64,000 nucleotides of DNA. It comes from Azohydromonas lata NBRC 102462. Its GTDB lineage: Bacteria > Pseudomonadota > Gammaproteobacteria > Burkholderiales > Burkholderiaceae_C. Positions 45,581-54,962 of the stretch are shown one piece after another; the stretch's first letter is position 1; each line of letters begins with the position of its first letter. Both the position numbers and the translations under genes were made by a program. The stretch lies in assembly GCF_001571085.1 (NCBI RefSeq), contig NZ_BCTC01000001.1:1-64000 (forward strand). The letters run 5' to 3'. A model generated the notes under the pieces. That model was not told the DNA's origin and made no database searches. It was given only the letters and a program-made list of their open reading frames with translations.

Positions 45581-46225
45581 TCAGGGCTCCGGGCGCAGCA
45601 GGCGCTCGATGCTGAGCACCCAGTCGGCCTGGTTGCCTATGCCCAGCTGCATGGGCCGCGGCAGTTGCGAGGTGTCCAGCCGCCAGCGCCATTCGACGTA
45701 GTAGCGCAGCTCGTCGGTGTCGAGCTGCTGCGGCTCGGCGATGCGCCAGCGCGCGGTGCGCGTCATGGAGGCCATGGCCTCGGCCAGCGTGGGGTAGCCC
45801 TGGTGCAGCCCACCCAGGCTGACGCGGTAGCTCTCGGTGAGCGGCTGGTAAGACAGCCGCCACAGCCGCGACTGCCGCGCCACGCGCTCGTCGCGCCAGT
45901 ACCAGCGCGGCCGGTACACGGCGGCCTCGGTCTCGAAGTAGAGCGGCACGCCGCGCTGCAGCGCGTCCTCCACGGCGCGCGGCAGCGACACGCGCAGCGC
46001 GTAGTCCAGCACCAGCGCCCCGTCGGCGGCCCGCCGCACGGCCAGCTCCTGCAGCTCCAGCGCGCTGGCACCGGTGTTGGCCTGCAGCAGCGCGGGCGCC
46101 AGCAGCACCGGCACGGCGGCCAGCAGCGCGCGCCGGCGCAGCGAGGGCGCGCGGGCGCGGCAAAGCGACGTGGCGAGCGACGTGACGGCGGCAGCGGCGA
46201 CACGGACGGCGGTCAGCGGGATCAA
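45581..46225 (-). CDS. DUF4390 exported protein
   Basis: A 214-residue protein with a signal-like hydrophobic segment (ALLAAVPVLLAPALLQA, about residues 33-49) and a beta-rich periplasmic DUF4390 domain (LRVSLPRAVEDALQRGVPLYF, YRPRWYWRDERVAR). The start is TTG and overlaps the rsmB stop (TTGA); no ATG precedes the signal segment. The gene regularly sits between rsmB and ntrY in beta-proteobacteria, which suggests a role near NtrY signalling. The function is unknown. Confidence 0.87.
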   Translation of the reverse strand: MIPLTAVRVAAAAVTSLATSLCRARAPSLRRRALLAAVPVLLAPALLQANTGASALELQELAVRRAADGALVLDYALRVSLPRAVEDALQRGVPLYFETEAAVYRPRWYWRDERVARQSRLWRLSYQPLTESYRVSLGGLHQGYPTLAEAMASMTRTARWRIAEPQQLDTDELRYYVEWRWRLDTSQLPRPMQLGIGNQADWVLSIERLLRPEP

Positions 46226-47541
46226 GACTTGTGCAGCAGCGCGTAATAGAAGCCGTCCCCGGGCGGGACTTGGGCCGGTGACTCATTGTCGGCCAGGGGC
46301 AGCACGTGGCCGGGCGAGGCCGCGTCCAGCCGGGCGCCGCTGCCGCCGTGGCGTTGCAAAAACGCATCGACCTGGCCCTGCCCCTCGGCCTTGAACAGCG
46401 AGCAGGTGGCGTAGACCAGCCGCCCGCCCGGCTTGAGCAGCGGCCACAGCGCCTCCAGCAGCTCGGCCTGCGTCTTGGCGAGCTGGGCGATGTCGGCCGG
46501 GCGGCGCAGCCAGCGCACGTCCGGGTGGCGGCGCACGATGCCGGAAGCGCTGCAGGGCGCGTCCAGCAGGATGGCGTCGAAGGACCTGCCGTCCCACCAG
46601 TCCTGCACGCGGCGGCCGTCGGCGGCCTTGAGCTCGGCCGTCGCGCCGATGCGCTGCAGGGTGTCCTGCACGCGGGGCAGGCGCTGCGGGTCGGCGTCCA
46701 GGGCCAGCACGTCCAGGTCGGCCAGCTCCAGCAGGTGGGCGGTCTTGCCGCCGGGGGCGGCGCAGGCGTCGAGCACGCGGGCGCTGGCGGGCAGGGGCTC
46801 GCAGCCGGGCACGCCCACACCCAGCAGCAGCGGCGCAGCGAGCTGCGCAGATGAATCCTGCACGGAGACGTCGCCCTGCGCGAAGCCGGGCAACTGGTGC
46901 ACGGCCACGGGCTGCTCCAGCAGCACGGCCTGGGGGCCGACGACGCGCGCGGGCAGCCCGGCGTCCGCCAGGCGCTGCACGTAGCCGGCGGCGTCGCCGC
47001 GGCGGGCATTCACCCGCAGCGTCATGGGCGGGCGCTCGTTGGCGGCCTGCAGCAGGCGGCTCCAGTCCTGCGGCCAATCCTTCTTGACCCGGTCTATCCA
47101 CCAGCCGGGATGGCTGTAGGCGGCCACGGGGTCGGACTGCAACGCGGCGACGAGCTGGTCGCGCTCGCGCAGGAAGCGGCGCAGCACGGCGTTGACGAAG
47201 CCGGCCGAATTGGGGCTGCGCCGGCGCACGGCCTTGACGGCCTGGTCCACCAGCACGTGGGGCGCGTAGACCTCCGGCGGCCACAGCAGGGCCAGCGCGG
47301 TGATGAGCAGCGCGTCCACCGGCGGCGGCGGGGACTTGGGCGCGAGGCGCCCGCGCACGGCAGTGGCCGCGCCCAAGCGGCGCAGCGTCTCGAAGCTCAG
47401 GGCCTGGGTGCCGGCGCGGGCGTCGGACGGGACGGCGGCGAGCACGTCGGTGAGCGAGCGCCCGGCGCGCACGGCGGCCAGCGCATCGGCCGCGTGCTCC
47501 AGCAGGCGCGCCAGCGGCAGGGAAGTGGGGGAGGACGACAT
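46222..47541 (-). CDS. rsmB: 16S rRNA (cytosine-967-C5)-methyltransferase RsmB
   Basis: A 439-residue enzyme methylating C967 of 16S rRNA. A NusB-like N-terminal domain (about 1-140) precedes the methyltransferase with the SAM motif DACAAPGGKTAHLLEL. The catalytic Cys lies in LLDAPCSASGIVRRHPD and the second conserved Cys in YATCSLF. It starts MSSSPTSLPLARLLE. It is divergent from folE and coupled to the DUF4390 gene downstream. Confidence 0.96.
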   Translation of the reverse strand: MSSSPTSLPLARLLEHAADALAAVRAGRSLTDVLAAVPSDARAGTQALSFETLRRLGAATAVRGRLAPKSPPPPVDALLITALALLWPPEVYAPHVLVDQAVKAVRRRSPNSAGFVNAVLRRFLRERDQLVAALQSDPVAAYSHPGWWIDRVKKDWPQDWSRLLQAANERPPMTLRVNARRGDAAGYVQRLADAGLPARVVGPQAVLLEQPVAVHQLPGFAQGDVSVQDSSAQLAAPLLLGVGVPGCEPLPASARVLDACAAPGGKTAHLLELADLDVLALDADPQRLPRVQDTLQRIGATAELKAADGRRVQDWWDGRSFDAILLDAPCSASGIVRRHPDVRWLRRPADIAQLAKTQAELLEALWPLLKPGGRLVYATCSLFKAEGQGQVDAFLQRHGGSGARLDAASPGHVLPLADNESPAQVPPGDGFYYALLHKS

Positions 47542-47728
47542 TGGGCGCGCAGTCTAGACCCGCCCTGCCCCGCCCTTGCCCGCGCGGGATCGCGCCGCGC
47601 GCCAGTGGCGCGGCAAAAGGCCGCTGCGCGCGGGCAAGCCCGCATCGGACAGGGAAAGGCGCGAGCGGTTACTGTTGCGCGCCGCGACAATCCCCTGATC
47701 GCGAGTCTGCTCAAAACAAACCGCTGCC

Positions 47729-48445
47729 ATGAACACCCCGCAACCCGTCAACGACATCCTGGACGCCAGCGCCTCCGAACGCATCCGGCGCCGCCTGGAG
47801 ATGGCCGGCCGACGCTTCCACGCCAACGACAACATCTCCGCCTTCATCGAGGAGGGAGAAATTGCCGAGATCAAGGCCGAGGTGGAAGGCCATTTGAAGC
47901 AGGTGCTGCGCTCGCTGGTGATCGATACCGACAACGACCACAACACCAACGACACCGCGCAGCGCGTGGCCAAGATGTTCGTGGACGAGGTTTTCCGCGG
48001 CCGTTATGTCCCGGTGCCCAAGGTCACCGAGTTTCCCAATGCCGAGCGGCTCAACGAATTGATGATCGTGGGCCCGATAAAAGTCCGCAGCGCGTGCTCG
48101 CACCATTTGTGCCCCATATTGGGCCGCGTGTGGGTGGGCATATTGCCCAACGAGCATTCGAACCTGATTGGGCTGTCCAAATATGCCCGCCTGTGCGAGT
48201 GGATCATGAGCCGCCCGCAAATCCAGGAAGAGGCCGTGACCATGCTGGCCAATGAATTGCAGGAGCGGGTGAAGCCCGACGGCTTGGCCTTGGTGATGGA
48301 AGCCGACCATTTCTGCATGCACTGGCGCGGCGTGAAGGACGACGAATCCGTCATGACCAACTCGGTGATGCGCGGCGCCTTCCTGAAAGACCCCAGCCTG
48401 CGGCGCGAGTTCTTGTCGCTGCTGAGCCGCAAGAACAATTTCTGA
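47729..48445 (+). CDS. folE: GTP cyclohydrolase I
   Basis: A 238-residue enzyme opening GTP to dihydroneopterin triphosphate, the first step of folate and pterin synthesis. The zinc-site signature is VRSACSHHLCPILGRVWVGI and the substrate motif is LSKYARLCEW. It uses more A/T-rich synonymous codons than neighbouring genes (for example CATTTG, ATATTG). A BLUF gene follows 52 nt downstream in the same direction, probably in one transcript. Confidence 0.97.
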   Translation: MNTPQPVNDILDASASERIRRRLEMAGRRFHANDNISAFIEEGEIAEIKAEVEGHLKQVLRSLVIDTDNDHNTNDTAQRVAKMFVDEVFRGRYVPVPKVTEFPNAERLNELMIVGPIKVRSACSHHLCPILGRVWVGILPNEHSNLIGLSKYARLCEWIMSRPQIQEEAVTMLANELQERVKPDGLALVMEADHFCMHWRGVKDDESVMTNSVMRGAFLKDPSLRREFLSLLSRKNNF

Positions 48446-48497
48446 TCGATTGACCCTTCGAGCGTTTTCAAATCATTTTCAGACCGGAGCAAGACCC

Positions 48498-48923
48498 ATG
48501 CTGGTACGCCTGATGTACGTGAGCCGAGCCAAGGACGGGTTTGATGCGGAAACCGTGCACGCCATCGTCCGGCAATCCAAGGCGCATAACCCGGCATTGG
48601 GCGTGACCGGGGTTTTGTGCTGCACGGAAACGGGTTTGTTCGTGCAAGTGCTTGAAGGCGGGCGGGCGGCGGTGAATCGCCTCTACAACGCCATCGTCAA
48701 GGACCCCCGGCACGAGGACGTGCAATTGCTGGCCTACGAGGAGACCACCGAGCGGCGGTTCACGGGGTGGTCCATGGGGCAGGTGAATCTGGCGCGGCTG
48801 AATCCTTCGCTGCTTTTGAAGTATTCGGAGACTGCGGCGCTGGACCCCTACAACATGTCGGGGAAAGTCGTGCTGGCCTTGTTTGAGGAACTGGCTTGTA
48901 CGGCGGCGGTGGTTGGGCCGTGA
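48498..48923 (+). CDS. BLUF-domain blue-light photoreceptor
   Basis: A 141-residue stand-alone BLUF protein that should bind FAD. All key residues are present: Tyr7 (LMYVSRA), Asn31 (AHNPALGVTG), Gln50 (FVQVLEG) and Trp91/Met93 (GWSMG). These make the hydrogen-bond switch at the flavin. Short C-terminal helices follow and no output domain is fused, so it must act through a partner. It starts at an ATG 52 nt after folE. Its light-controlled target is not evident. Confidence 0.92.
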   Translation: MLVRLMYVSRAKDGFDAETVHAIVRQSKAHNPALGVTGVLCCTETGLFVQVLEGGRAAVNRLYNAIVKDPRHEDVQLLAYEETTERRFTGWSMGQVNLARLNPSLLLKYSETAALDPYNMSGKVVLALFEELACTAAVVGP

Positions 48924-48998
48924 ATATTTTCTGAAATCAGGGCGACGCCGCTTTGATGCAGCGAAGTCACTTCGTCAACCGCGGGACGCAGGCAGTAT

Positions 48999-49394
48999 CT
49001 AAAGCGAGTCGATGGTCATCAGTTTCTTCTGCTTGTCCCACTGCACCTCAAACCCCGCCCCATCGCCCTCACCCCGAATCGCATAATCCCACCACCCATT
49101 GGCCTTCAATATTTCGAACAGCAGCTCATGCAGCTTTTTGCCATTCGGCCCGGTGGACGGATCGAACGGGAACTTCACGCCAAACGTGGCGTAGTTATCC
49201 TTGACGGTCACTGATTTCAAGACCACGCCGTATTTCTTCAGCACGTCGTGCACGGGATGGGACCACGATGAAAGCTCGGCCCCTTCTTTCATCGAGTAAT
49301 TCGTGACCTTGGGCGGCGCATCGGCCGCCAACGCTGGACCGGCGAGTATCCCCAGGGCTGCAGCCATCAGTAAAGCTTCAAAGTTCTTTTTCAT
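48999..49394 (-). CDS. Small periplasmic protein of unknown function
   Basis: A 131-residue exported protein. The signal peptide MKKNFEALLMAAALGILAG ends at PALA before ADAPPKVTNYSM. The mature domain has alternating polar/aromatic strands (VTVKDNYATFGVKFPFDPST) and ANGWWDYAI, with no cysteines. The best start is the ATG at 49394, not the in-frame TTG three codons upstream. It lies 37 nt after a flavocytochrome gene in the same direction. Lower GC than its neighbours. I do not recognise the family. Confidence 0.75.
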   Translation of the reverse strand: MKKNFEALLMAAALGILAGPALAADAPPKVTNYSMKEGAELSSWSHPVHDVLKKYGVVLKSVTVKDNYATFGVKFPFDPSTGPNGKKLHELLFEILKANGWWDYAIRGEGDGAGFEVQWDKQKKLMTIDSL

Positions 49395-49431
49395 TGTTTT
49401 CAAGCCTGGATTTTCTGGCGGTCCAACAATT

Positions 49432-50760
49432 TCAACGGCCTACGGCCTCTCCCCGCATACTTTCGATCCACCCCGCCGCGTAGTGGGCCTCCGCCTCGCT
49501 GGGCCCAACCGACACGCCGCTGCCGCCCGGCACCACCGTGAACGTGCGCTGCGGCGCGTTCCACCCGTGCACGCTGGCGACGTGGATGGCGTGTGAGCCG
49601 TCCACCCAGGAGTAGCAGGTGTTGGTCAGCACCGGCGCGGGGTTCAGTTCCCAGCCCGCCAGCGACGCCACCACGGCCGCCGCCGCCACCTTGGCGTGCG
49701 CGTTGGCCATGTGGGCGCTCTTGGGCATGAGCGGCGCGGCCAGCAGTGCGTCGCCCAACAGGTGCACGCCGGCCGACTTGGGCAGGTCTTTGGCGCTGAA
49801 GTCCAGGAAATCGACCTCGCACCAGCGGCCGTTGGCCTTGGCCAGCCCGCTTTGCGCCGCGATGTCGCCCGCGCGCATGTCCGGCAGCACGTTGAGCACG
49901 TCGGCGCGCTCGCGCTCGCCCAGCTCGAACTCCACCTCGCGGCCGTCCGCCGACACGCCCACCGCCTTGAAGTTGGGCCGGTAGTCCACGATGCCGGCGT
50001 ATTGATTCGCCCACACCGCCTTGAACAGCGCCGCCTTGCTCACCGGCTCGGGATTGGCGTCGAACACCAGCACCTTGGACTTGGGTTTCATCCGCTTGAA
50101 GTAGTCCGCCACCAGGCAGGCGCGCTCGTAGGGGCCGGGCGGGCAGCGGAAGGGGGCCAGCGGCACGGTCAGCACATAGACGCCGCCGTTGGGCATGGCC
50201 TCCAGTTGTGCGCGCAGGGCGGCGGTCTCCGGGCCAGCCTTCCACGCCTGCAGCACGCGGCCGGCGGCGTGGGCTGCCTGCAAACCGTCCACGCGCTCGC
50301 GCATCAGCTCCACGCCGGGGGACAGGATCAGCTTGTCCCACCCAAGCCGCCCGCCGGAGGCCAGCCGGGCTTCGCGGCGGTCGAAGTCCAGGGCCACGAC
50401 GCGGTCGCGCACGCGGCGCACGCCCAGGCGCTCCAGGGCGTCATAGCCGAACGTCAGGTCGGCGAGCGTGCGGTGGCCGGCCAGCACCAGGTTGCTTTGC
50501 GGGCAGCTCACCAGCGCGGCGTCCGGCTCCACCAGCGTCACCGGGAGCTGGCCATCGGAGAACAGGCGCAGGTAGCGCGCCGCGGTCGCCCCGCCCCAGC
50601 CGCCGCCCACCACCAGCACGCGGGCGCGCGACAGGGCGGACGCCTGGGATGAAGACGGGGCTGCGGACGGCGTGCCCGCGCAGCCGGCCAGTTGCAGCAG
50701 CCCGGCCGCACCGGCCGCCTGCAGCCAGCGGCGGCGGGACGCGTCAGCGCGCCGGCTCAT
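49432..50760 (-). CDS. Flavocytochrome c sulfide dehydrogenase-like flavoprotein (FccB type)
   Basis: A 442-residue FAD protein. An N-terminal SRRRWLQ twin-arginine-like signal and an LAGC lipobox (Cys27) suggest a Tat-exported lipoprotein. The FAD motif is VLVVGGGWGGATAARYLR. Cysteines in CPQSNLVL, FRCPPGPYERAC and LTNTCYSWV match the redox disulfide region of FccB. It likely oxidises sulfide or a similar reductant and passes electrons to the coupled cytochrome c. The start overlaps the cytochrome stop (ATGA). Confidence 0.92.
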   Translation of the reverse strand: MSRRADASRRRWLQAAGAAGLLQLAGCAGTPSAAPSSSQASALSRARVLVVGGGWGGATAARYLRLFSDGQLPVTLVEPDAALVSCPQSNLVLAGHRTLADLTFGYDALERLGVRRVRDRVVALDFDRREARLASGGRLGWDKLILSPGVELMRERVDGLQAAHAAGRVLQAWKAGPETAALRAQLEAMPNGGVYVLTVPLAPFRCPPGPYERACLVADYFKRMKPKSKVLVFDANPEPVSKAALFKAVWANQYAGIVDYRPNFKAVGVSADGREVEFELGERERADVLNVLPDMRAGDIAAQSGLAKANGRWCEVDFLDFSAKDLPKSAGVHLLGDALLAAPLMPKSAHMANAHAKVAAAAVVASLAGWELNPAPVLTNTCYSWVDGSHAIHVASVHGWNAPQRTFTVVPGGSGVSVGPSEAEAHYAAGWIESMRGEAVGR

Positions 50761-51122
50761 GGCTGCTGCGCCGCGAAGAAGGCGGCGATCTGCGCGATCT
50801 GCGTCTCGCTGTAGCCGCGGGCGATCTGGTGCATCACGGTGGCGGGGCGCTCGCCCTTTTTGAAAGCCAGCATCTGTTCGACCAGCCAGGGCGCCGGACG
50901 CCCGGCCAGCGAGGGCATGGCCGAGCCGGCGGGAGCGCGTCCATCCGTGCCGTGGCAGGCGGCGCAGGTCGCGGCCAGGGCATGGCGGTGCAGCGCGGCG
51001 GCGGGTGCCGTGGACGGTGCGGCGGCGTCCTGCGCCCACACGGGCCCGGCGGCAGCCGCCAGCAGCACCGCCGCGGCCAGGGCGGCGCGCCGGACAGTCG
51101 GGGAATGAAGTGGACGGCTCAC
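50757..51122 (-). CDS. Periplasmic monoheme cytochrome c (FccA-like)
   Basis: A 121-residue exported cytochrome c with a signal peptide (AAAGPVWA), one heme site CAACH (Cys53, Cys56, His57) and a likely Met axial ligand in TVMHQIARG. It probably takes electrons from the flavoprotein encoded next. Classical FccA is often di-heme, whereas this is mono-heme. The GTG start overlaps the stop of the lemA-like gene (GTGA), and its own stop overlaps the flavoprotein ATG. Confidence 0.9.
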   Translation of the reverse strand: MSRPLHSPTVRRAALAAAVLLAAAAGPVWAQDAAAPSTAPAAALHRHALAATCAACHGTDGRAPAGSAMPSLAGRPAPWLVEQMLAFKKGERPATVMHQIARGYSETQIAQIAAFFAAQQP

Positions 51123-51691
51123 AGCGTCACGGCCGTGCGCAGGCCGAACAGGGGTTTCAACAAGCGCGTCGGGTACTGCAGCAGCGCTTGGTTGTAGGCG
51201 TTCACGGCGTCGTTGAAGACGTGGCGGGCCACGTCCTTGCGCGTCTGCACGTCCTTGAGCGTCTGCATCCAGCCGGCGATGTCCTCGCGCTGGACCAACT
51301 CGGGGTGCTGTTCCAGCAGCGCCTTGAGCCGCGTCTGCGCCGAGGTCAGCCGGCTCTCGGCATGCAGCACCTCGGCCAGCGACTTGGCCGCCAGCGGCTT
51401 CAGGGCGTCCACCGCGCGCTGCAGCTGGGCCTGCGCCTCCAGCACGGCGTCCAGCGCCGGCGCCTCGGCGGCCAGCGGCTCGCGCAGGGCGTCCACCAGC
51501 GGGGGCAGCACCTCGCGGCGGCGCTTCATCTGCTCGTCCAACTGGCCCCAGGCCGCCACGATGGCGGCGCGGTGGCGCATGAGCCGGTTGTGGGCGCCCA
51601 ACATCCACAGCACCGCCACGGCGGCCATCAGGCCCAGCCAGTAATGCGACAGGACCGCCGCCACGAACTCGGCGACAGTCTCCCAGCTCAC
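51119..51691 (-). CDS. LemA-family membrane protein
   Basis: A 190-residue protein with one N-terminal membrane helix ([16 protein letters not shown]) and a long helical LemA-like domain ([37 protein letters not shown], then [20 protein letters not shown]). The function of LemA proteins is unclear. The GTG start overlaps the queC stop and the stop overlaps the cytochrome start, giving tight translational coupling on both sides. That links it to the flavocytochrome. Confidence 0.88.
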   Translation of the reverse strand: MSWETVAEFVAAVLSHYWLGLMAAVAVLWMLGAHNRLMRHRAAIVAAWGQLDEQMKRRREVLPPLVDALREPLAAEAPALDAVLEAQAQLQRAVDALKPLAAKSLAEVLHAESRLTSAQTRLKALLEQHPELVQREDIAGWMQTLKDVQTRKDVARHVFNDAVNAYNQALLQYPTRLLKPLFGLRTAVTL

Positions 51692-52410
51692 AGCGGCAGC
51701 TCCGCCGCCGCCCCGCCCTGGCGCCAGGCCTCGAAGCCCTGGCGGCGCAGCGCGCAGGCCGGGCACTGGCCGCAGCCATGGCCCCAGTCGTGGCGCTCGC
51801 CGCGCTCGCCCAGGTAGCAGGTGTGGGTGTGCTCCACGATCAGCGCGTTGAGCGCGTCGCCGCCCAGGCGCTGCGTCAGCGCCCAGGTCTGCGCCTTGGT
51901 GAGGAACATCAGCGGCGTCTCCACCGTCATGGGCGCGTCCAGCCCAAGCGAGAGCGCCACCTGCAGCGCCTTGAGCGTGTTGTCGCGGCAGTCGGGGTAG
52001 CCGGAGTAGTCCGTCTCGCACATGCCGCCCACCAGCACGCTCGCGCCCCGCCGGTAGGCCAGCGCGGCGGCGAAGTTCAGGAACAGCAGGTTGCGGCCGG
52101 GCACGAAGGTGTTGGGCAGCCCGTTGGCCTGCATCTCGATCGCCCGCTCGCTGGTGAGCGCGGTGTCGGAGATCTGGCCCAGCAGCGAGAGGTCCAGCAC
52201 ATGGTCCTCGCCCAGGCGTGCGCCCCATTCGGGGAAGGCGGCGCGGATCTCGTCGCGCACGCGCAGCCGGCAGTCCAGCTCGATGCGGTGGCGCTGGCCG
52301 TAATCGAAACCCAGGGTCTCGACCACGCTGAAGCGGCCGAGCGCCCAGGCGAGGCAGGCGGTGGAATCCTGGCCGCCGGAGAACAGCACCAGGGCCTTGC
52401 GCGCGTCCAT
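51688..52410 (-). CDS. queC: 7-cyano-7-deazaguanine synthase QueC
   Basis: A 240-residue ATP-dependent enzyme making preQ0 on the queuosine pathway. The PP-loop is [14 protein letters not shown]. The C-terminal zinc site is Cys in HTCYLGE plus [24 protein letters not shown] and [13 protein letters not shown] are family marks. The start at MDARKAL was chosen over a 16-residue extension, and it lies 11 nt after proA. Its stop overlaps the lemA-like GTG start. Confidence 0.96.
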   Translation of the reverse strand: MDARKALVLFSGGQDSTACLAWALGRFSVVETLGFDYGQRHRIELDCRLRVRDEIRAAFPEWGARLGEDHVLDLSLLGQISDTALTSERAIEMQANGLPNTFVPGRNLLFLNFAAALAYRRGASVLVGGMCETDYSGYPDCRDNTLKALQVALSLGLDAPMTVETPLMFLTKAQTWALTQRLGGDALNALIVEHTHTCYLGERGERHDWGHGCGQCPACALRRQGFEAWRQGGAAAELPL

Positions 52411-52421
52411 GGCCGCCACGC

Positions 52422-53705
52422 TCAGGTCCGCACCTCGCCCTGGCCCAGGACGACCCATTTCAGCGACGTCAGCCCCTCCAGCCCAACCGGCCCGCGCGCA
52501 TGGAATTTATCTGTGCTGATGCCGATCTCCGCGCCCAGGCCGTACTCGAAGCCGTCGGCAAAGCGCGTGCTGGCGTTGACCATGACGCTGGCCGAATCCA
52601 CCTCGCGCAGGAAGCGCATGGCGTTGGGGTGGTTCGTGGTGAGGATGGCGTCTGTGTGGTGCGAGCCGTAGCGGTTGATGTGGGCGATGGCCTCGTCCAG
52701 CGTTTGAACCACCTTCACGCTGATCACGGGCGCGAGGTACTCGGTGGACCAGTCCTCCTCGGTGGCATCGGCCAGTTGGGCGCCCGGCACGTCCGACAGG
52801 ATCGCCTTGGACGCCGGGCAGCAGCGCATCTCCACGCCCTTGCCGGCGAACACGGCGCCTATGCGGGGCAGGAAGGCCGCGGCCTGCGCCGCGTGGACCA
52901 GCAGCGACTCGGTGGCGTTGCAGGGGCTGTACTTCTGGGTCTTGGCGTTGTCGGTGACGACCAGGGCCTGCTCCAGGTCCACCTCGGCGTCCACGTAGGT
53001 GTGGCAGTTGCCGTCCAGGTGCTTGATGACGGGCACGCGCGCCTCGCTGGCGATGCGCTCGATGAGGCCCTTGCCGCCGCGCGGAATGATCACGTCCACG
53101 AACTCCGGCATGGCGATGAGCTTGCCCACGGCGGCGCGGTCGGTGGTCTCGACGAGCTGCACCGCCTCGGCGGGCAGGCCGGCGTCGCTGAGGGCCTGCT
53201 GGACGAGCTTCCACAGGGCGATGTTGGAGTGGATGGCCTCGGAGCCGCCGCGCAGGATGCAGGCGTTGCCGCTCTTGATGGCCAGCGAGGCGGCCTCGAT
53301 GGTCACGTTGGGCCGGCTCTCGTAAATCATCCCGAACACGCCCAGCGGCACGCGCATGCGGCCCACGCTGATGCCGGTGGGACGCCGCTTCACGTCGGTG
53401 ATCTCGCCGATGGGGTCCGGCATGGCGGCGATCTGCTCGCAGCCTTCGGCCACCGTCTCCAGCACCTTCGGGGTTAGGCGCAGGCGATCGACCATGGGGG
53501 CGGACAGGCCGTTGGCCTCGGCGGCGGCGATGTCGCGGGCGTTGTCGGCCTGCAGCGCCGGGGTTTGGGCGCGCAGCAGCGCGGCCAGGTTGCGCAGGGC
53601 GCGGTCCTTGGCCGCCACCGGCGCGGCGGCCATGGCGGTGGCGGCGGCGCGCGCGGCGCGGCCCAAGCGGGTCATCAAGGCATCAAGATCGGTGGGCGCA
53701 GTCAT
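52422..53705 (-). CDS. proA: Gamma-glutamyl phosphate reductase
   Basis: A 427-residue NADPH enzyme of proline synthesis reducing gamma-glutamyl phosphate. The catalytic Cys lies in [13 protein letters not shown]. Further aldehyde-dehydrogenase-fold marks are [22 protein letters not shown] and IPRGGKGLI, and the C-terminal [21 protein letters not shown] is typical. It starts MTAPTDL; a longer frame upstream is unlikely. It heads the run proA-queC-lemA-cytochrome-flavoprotein. Confidence 0.97.
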   Translation of the reverse strand: MTAPTDLDALMTRLGRAARAAATAMAAAPVAAKDRALRNLAALLRAQTPALQADNARDIAAAEANGLSAPMVDRLRLTPKVLETVAEGCEQIAAMPDPIGEITDVKRRPTGISVGRMRVPLGVFGMIYESRPNVTIEAASLAIKSGNACILRGGSEAIHSNIALWKLVQQALSDAGLPAEAVQLVETTDRAAVGKLIAMPEFVDVIIPRGGKGLIERIASEARVPVIKHLDGNCHTYVDAEVDLEQALVVTDNAKTQKYSPCNATESLLVHAAQAAAFLPRIGAVFAGKGVEMRCCPASKAILSDVPGAQLADATEEDWSTEYLAPVISVKVVQTLDEAIAHINRYGSHHTDAILTTNHPNAMRFLREVDSASVMVNASTRFADGFEYGLGAEIGISTDKFHARGPVGLEGLTSLKWVVLGQGEVRT

Positions 53706-53798
53706 GCGCGGGATTGTGGCGCAAGCCTTCCCCGGTTCCGCGGGATGGGGTATGGCGCCTGCCCGCATCCGCGGCGGACGCACGCGCCGCGCCTGGGC

Positions 53799-54824
53799 TC
53801 AGATCCGCGCCACCACCAGGGCCCACAGCGGCGCCGTGACCGCGAAGGCCAGCGTGCACAGCAGCGTGGCGGCGGCCGTTTCCGTCTCCAGCGTGCGGTA
53901 GCGCTGGGCAAAGATGAGCGCGTTGCTGCCCGGCGGCAGCGCGCCGGCCATCACCACCACCGACAGCGCCAGCGGCTCCAGCCGGAACACGAAGTGGCCC
54001 GTGAGCAGCACCAGCGTGGGCAGCAGCAGCATCTTCAACAGCCCCACCGACGCCACCCCGCGCAGCGTGCCGTGCAGGCTTTGCCGCCCAAGCGACAGGC
54101 CGATGAGCAGCAGGCACAGCGGCGCCACGGCGCTGCCCAGCAGTTGCAGCCACTCGTCCAGCGCCCGCGGCAGCGGCCAGCCGACCAGGTTCCACGTGAG
54201 GCCCGCCAGCACGGGCAGCACCACGGGGTGGATCAGCGTGGCCCGCACCGTCGCGCGCACGGTGGCGCCGATGGAGCCGCCGCCGGAGGCGCGGCGCATG
54301 CGCACGCGCGCCAGCTCCATCTCGGCCAGCACGGTCAGGAGCGTGAGCAGGATGAGCGCGTGCAGGCTGACGATGGCCACGTGCATGGCCAGGCCCGCGT
54401 CGCCGTAGAGCGCGGCGATCACCGGCACCCCCACCTGCACCGAGTTGCCGAAGCCGGCCGTCACCGCCCGCGTGGCCGGCACCGCCGCCGTGCCGGTGGA
54501 CACCGCCATGCCCTCACCCCGGTGCAGCCGCCAGCGCTGCACGGCGTAAACGCCCAGCACCATCACCAGCAGCGGCCCGTAGAAGGCCATGAGCACCCGC
54601 CAGGGCATGTGCTCGAAATCCAGCCGCGCCATGGCGCGAAACAGCAGCGCGGGAATGAAGAGGTATTGCGCCGCGGCCGAGAGCACGCGGGCCGGGTCGG
54701 CACCGGCCGGTGCGCCGGCCGCGCCGGGGCGCCCATCGGTGAGCCAGCCGAAGCGGGCCGCGGCCCAGCCCAGCAGCACGGTGGCGAACAGGGCCGGGAG
54801 CTTGTCGAGCACGGAGTCGGGCAT
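53799..54824 (-). CDS. AEC-family (auxin efflux carrier) transporter
   Basis: A 341-residue inner-membrane protein with about ten helices. It has AVTAGFGNSVQVGVPVIAALYG in the first half and VVVMAGALPPGSNALIFAQRY in the second, the duplicated AEC pore motifs. It starts MPDSVLDKLPAL. It is divergent from cysQ and lies 93 nt upstream of proA in the same direction. The substrate is unknown. It is a different subtype from the AEC protein at 41-42 kb. Confidence 0.9.
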   Translation of the reverse strand: MPDSVLDKLPALFATVLLGWAAARFGWLTDGRPGAAGAPAGADPARVLSAAAQYLFIPALLFRAMARLDFEHMPWRVLMAFYGPLLVMVLGVYAVQRWRLHRGEGMAVSTGTAAVPATRAVTAGFGNSVQVGVPVIAALYGDAGLAMHVAIVSLHALILLTLLTVLAEMELARVRMRRASGGGSIGATVRATVRATLIHPVVLPVLAGLTWNLVGWPLPRALDEWLQLLGSAVAPLCLLLIGLSLGRQSLHGTLRGVASVGLLKMLLLPTLVLLTGHFVFRLEPLALSVVVMAGALPPGSNALIFAQRYRTLETETAAATLLCTLAFAVTAPLWALVVARI

Positions 54825-54962
54825 GGGGGCGCGAGTATGCGGGCGCGGGCGGTAGCCCCGAGACGGGTGGGGAGCGCATCCCGCAGGTACCGGGCCTGAA
54901 GCCCGCAAGGTGGGACGTAGATTCGCGTTTCCCCCTAATCACGTCCGCTTGGAGCGACCTGC

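Noticed and set aside
47542-47728. Riboswitch upstream of folE
   Set aside because: Only GC-rich hairpins are visible. I see no conserved aptamer pattern for tetrahydrofolate or preQ1.
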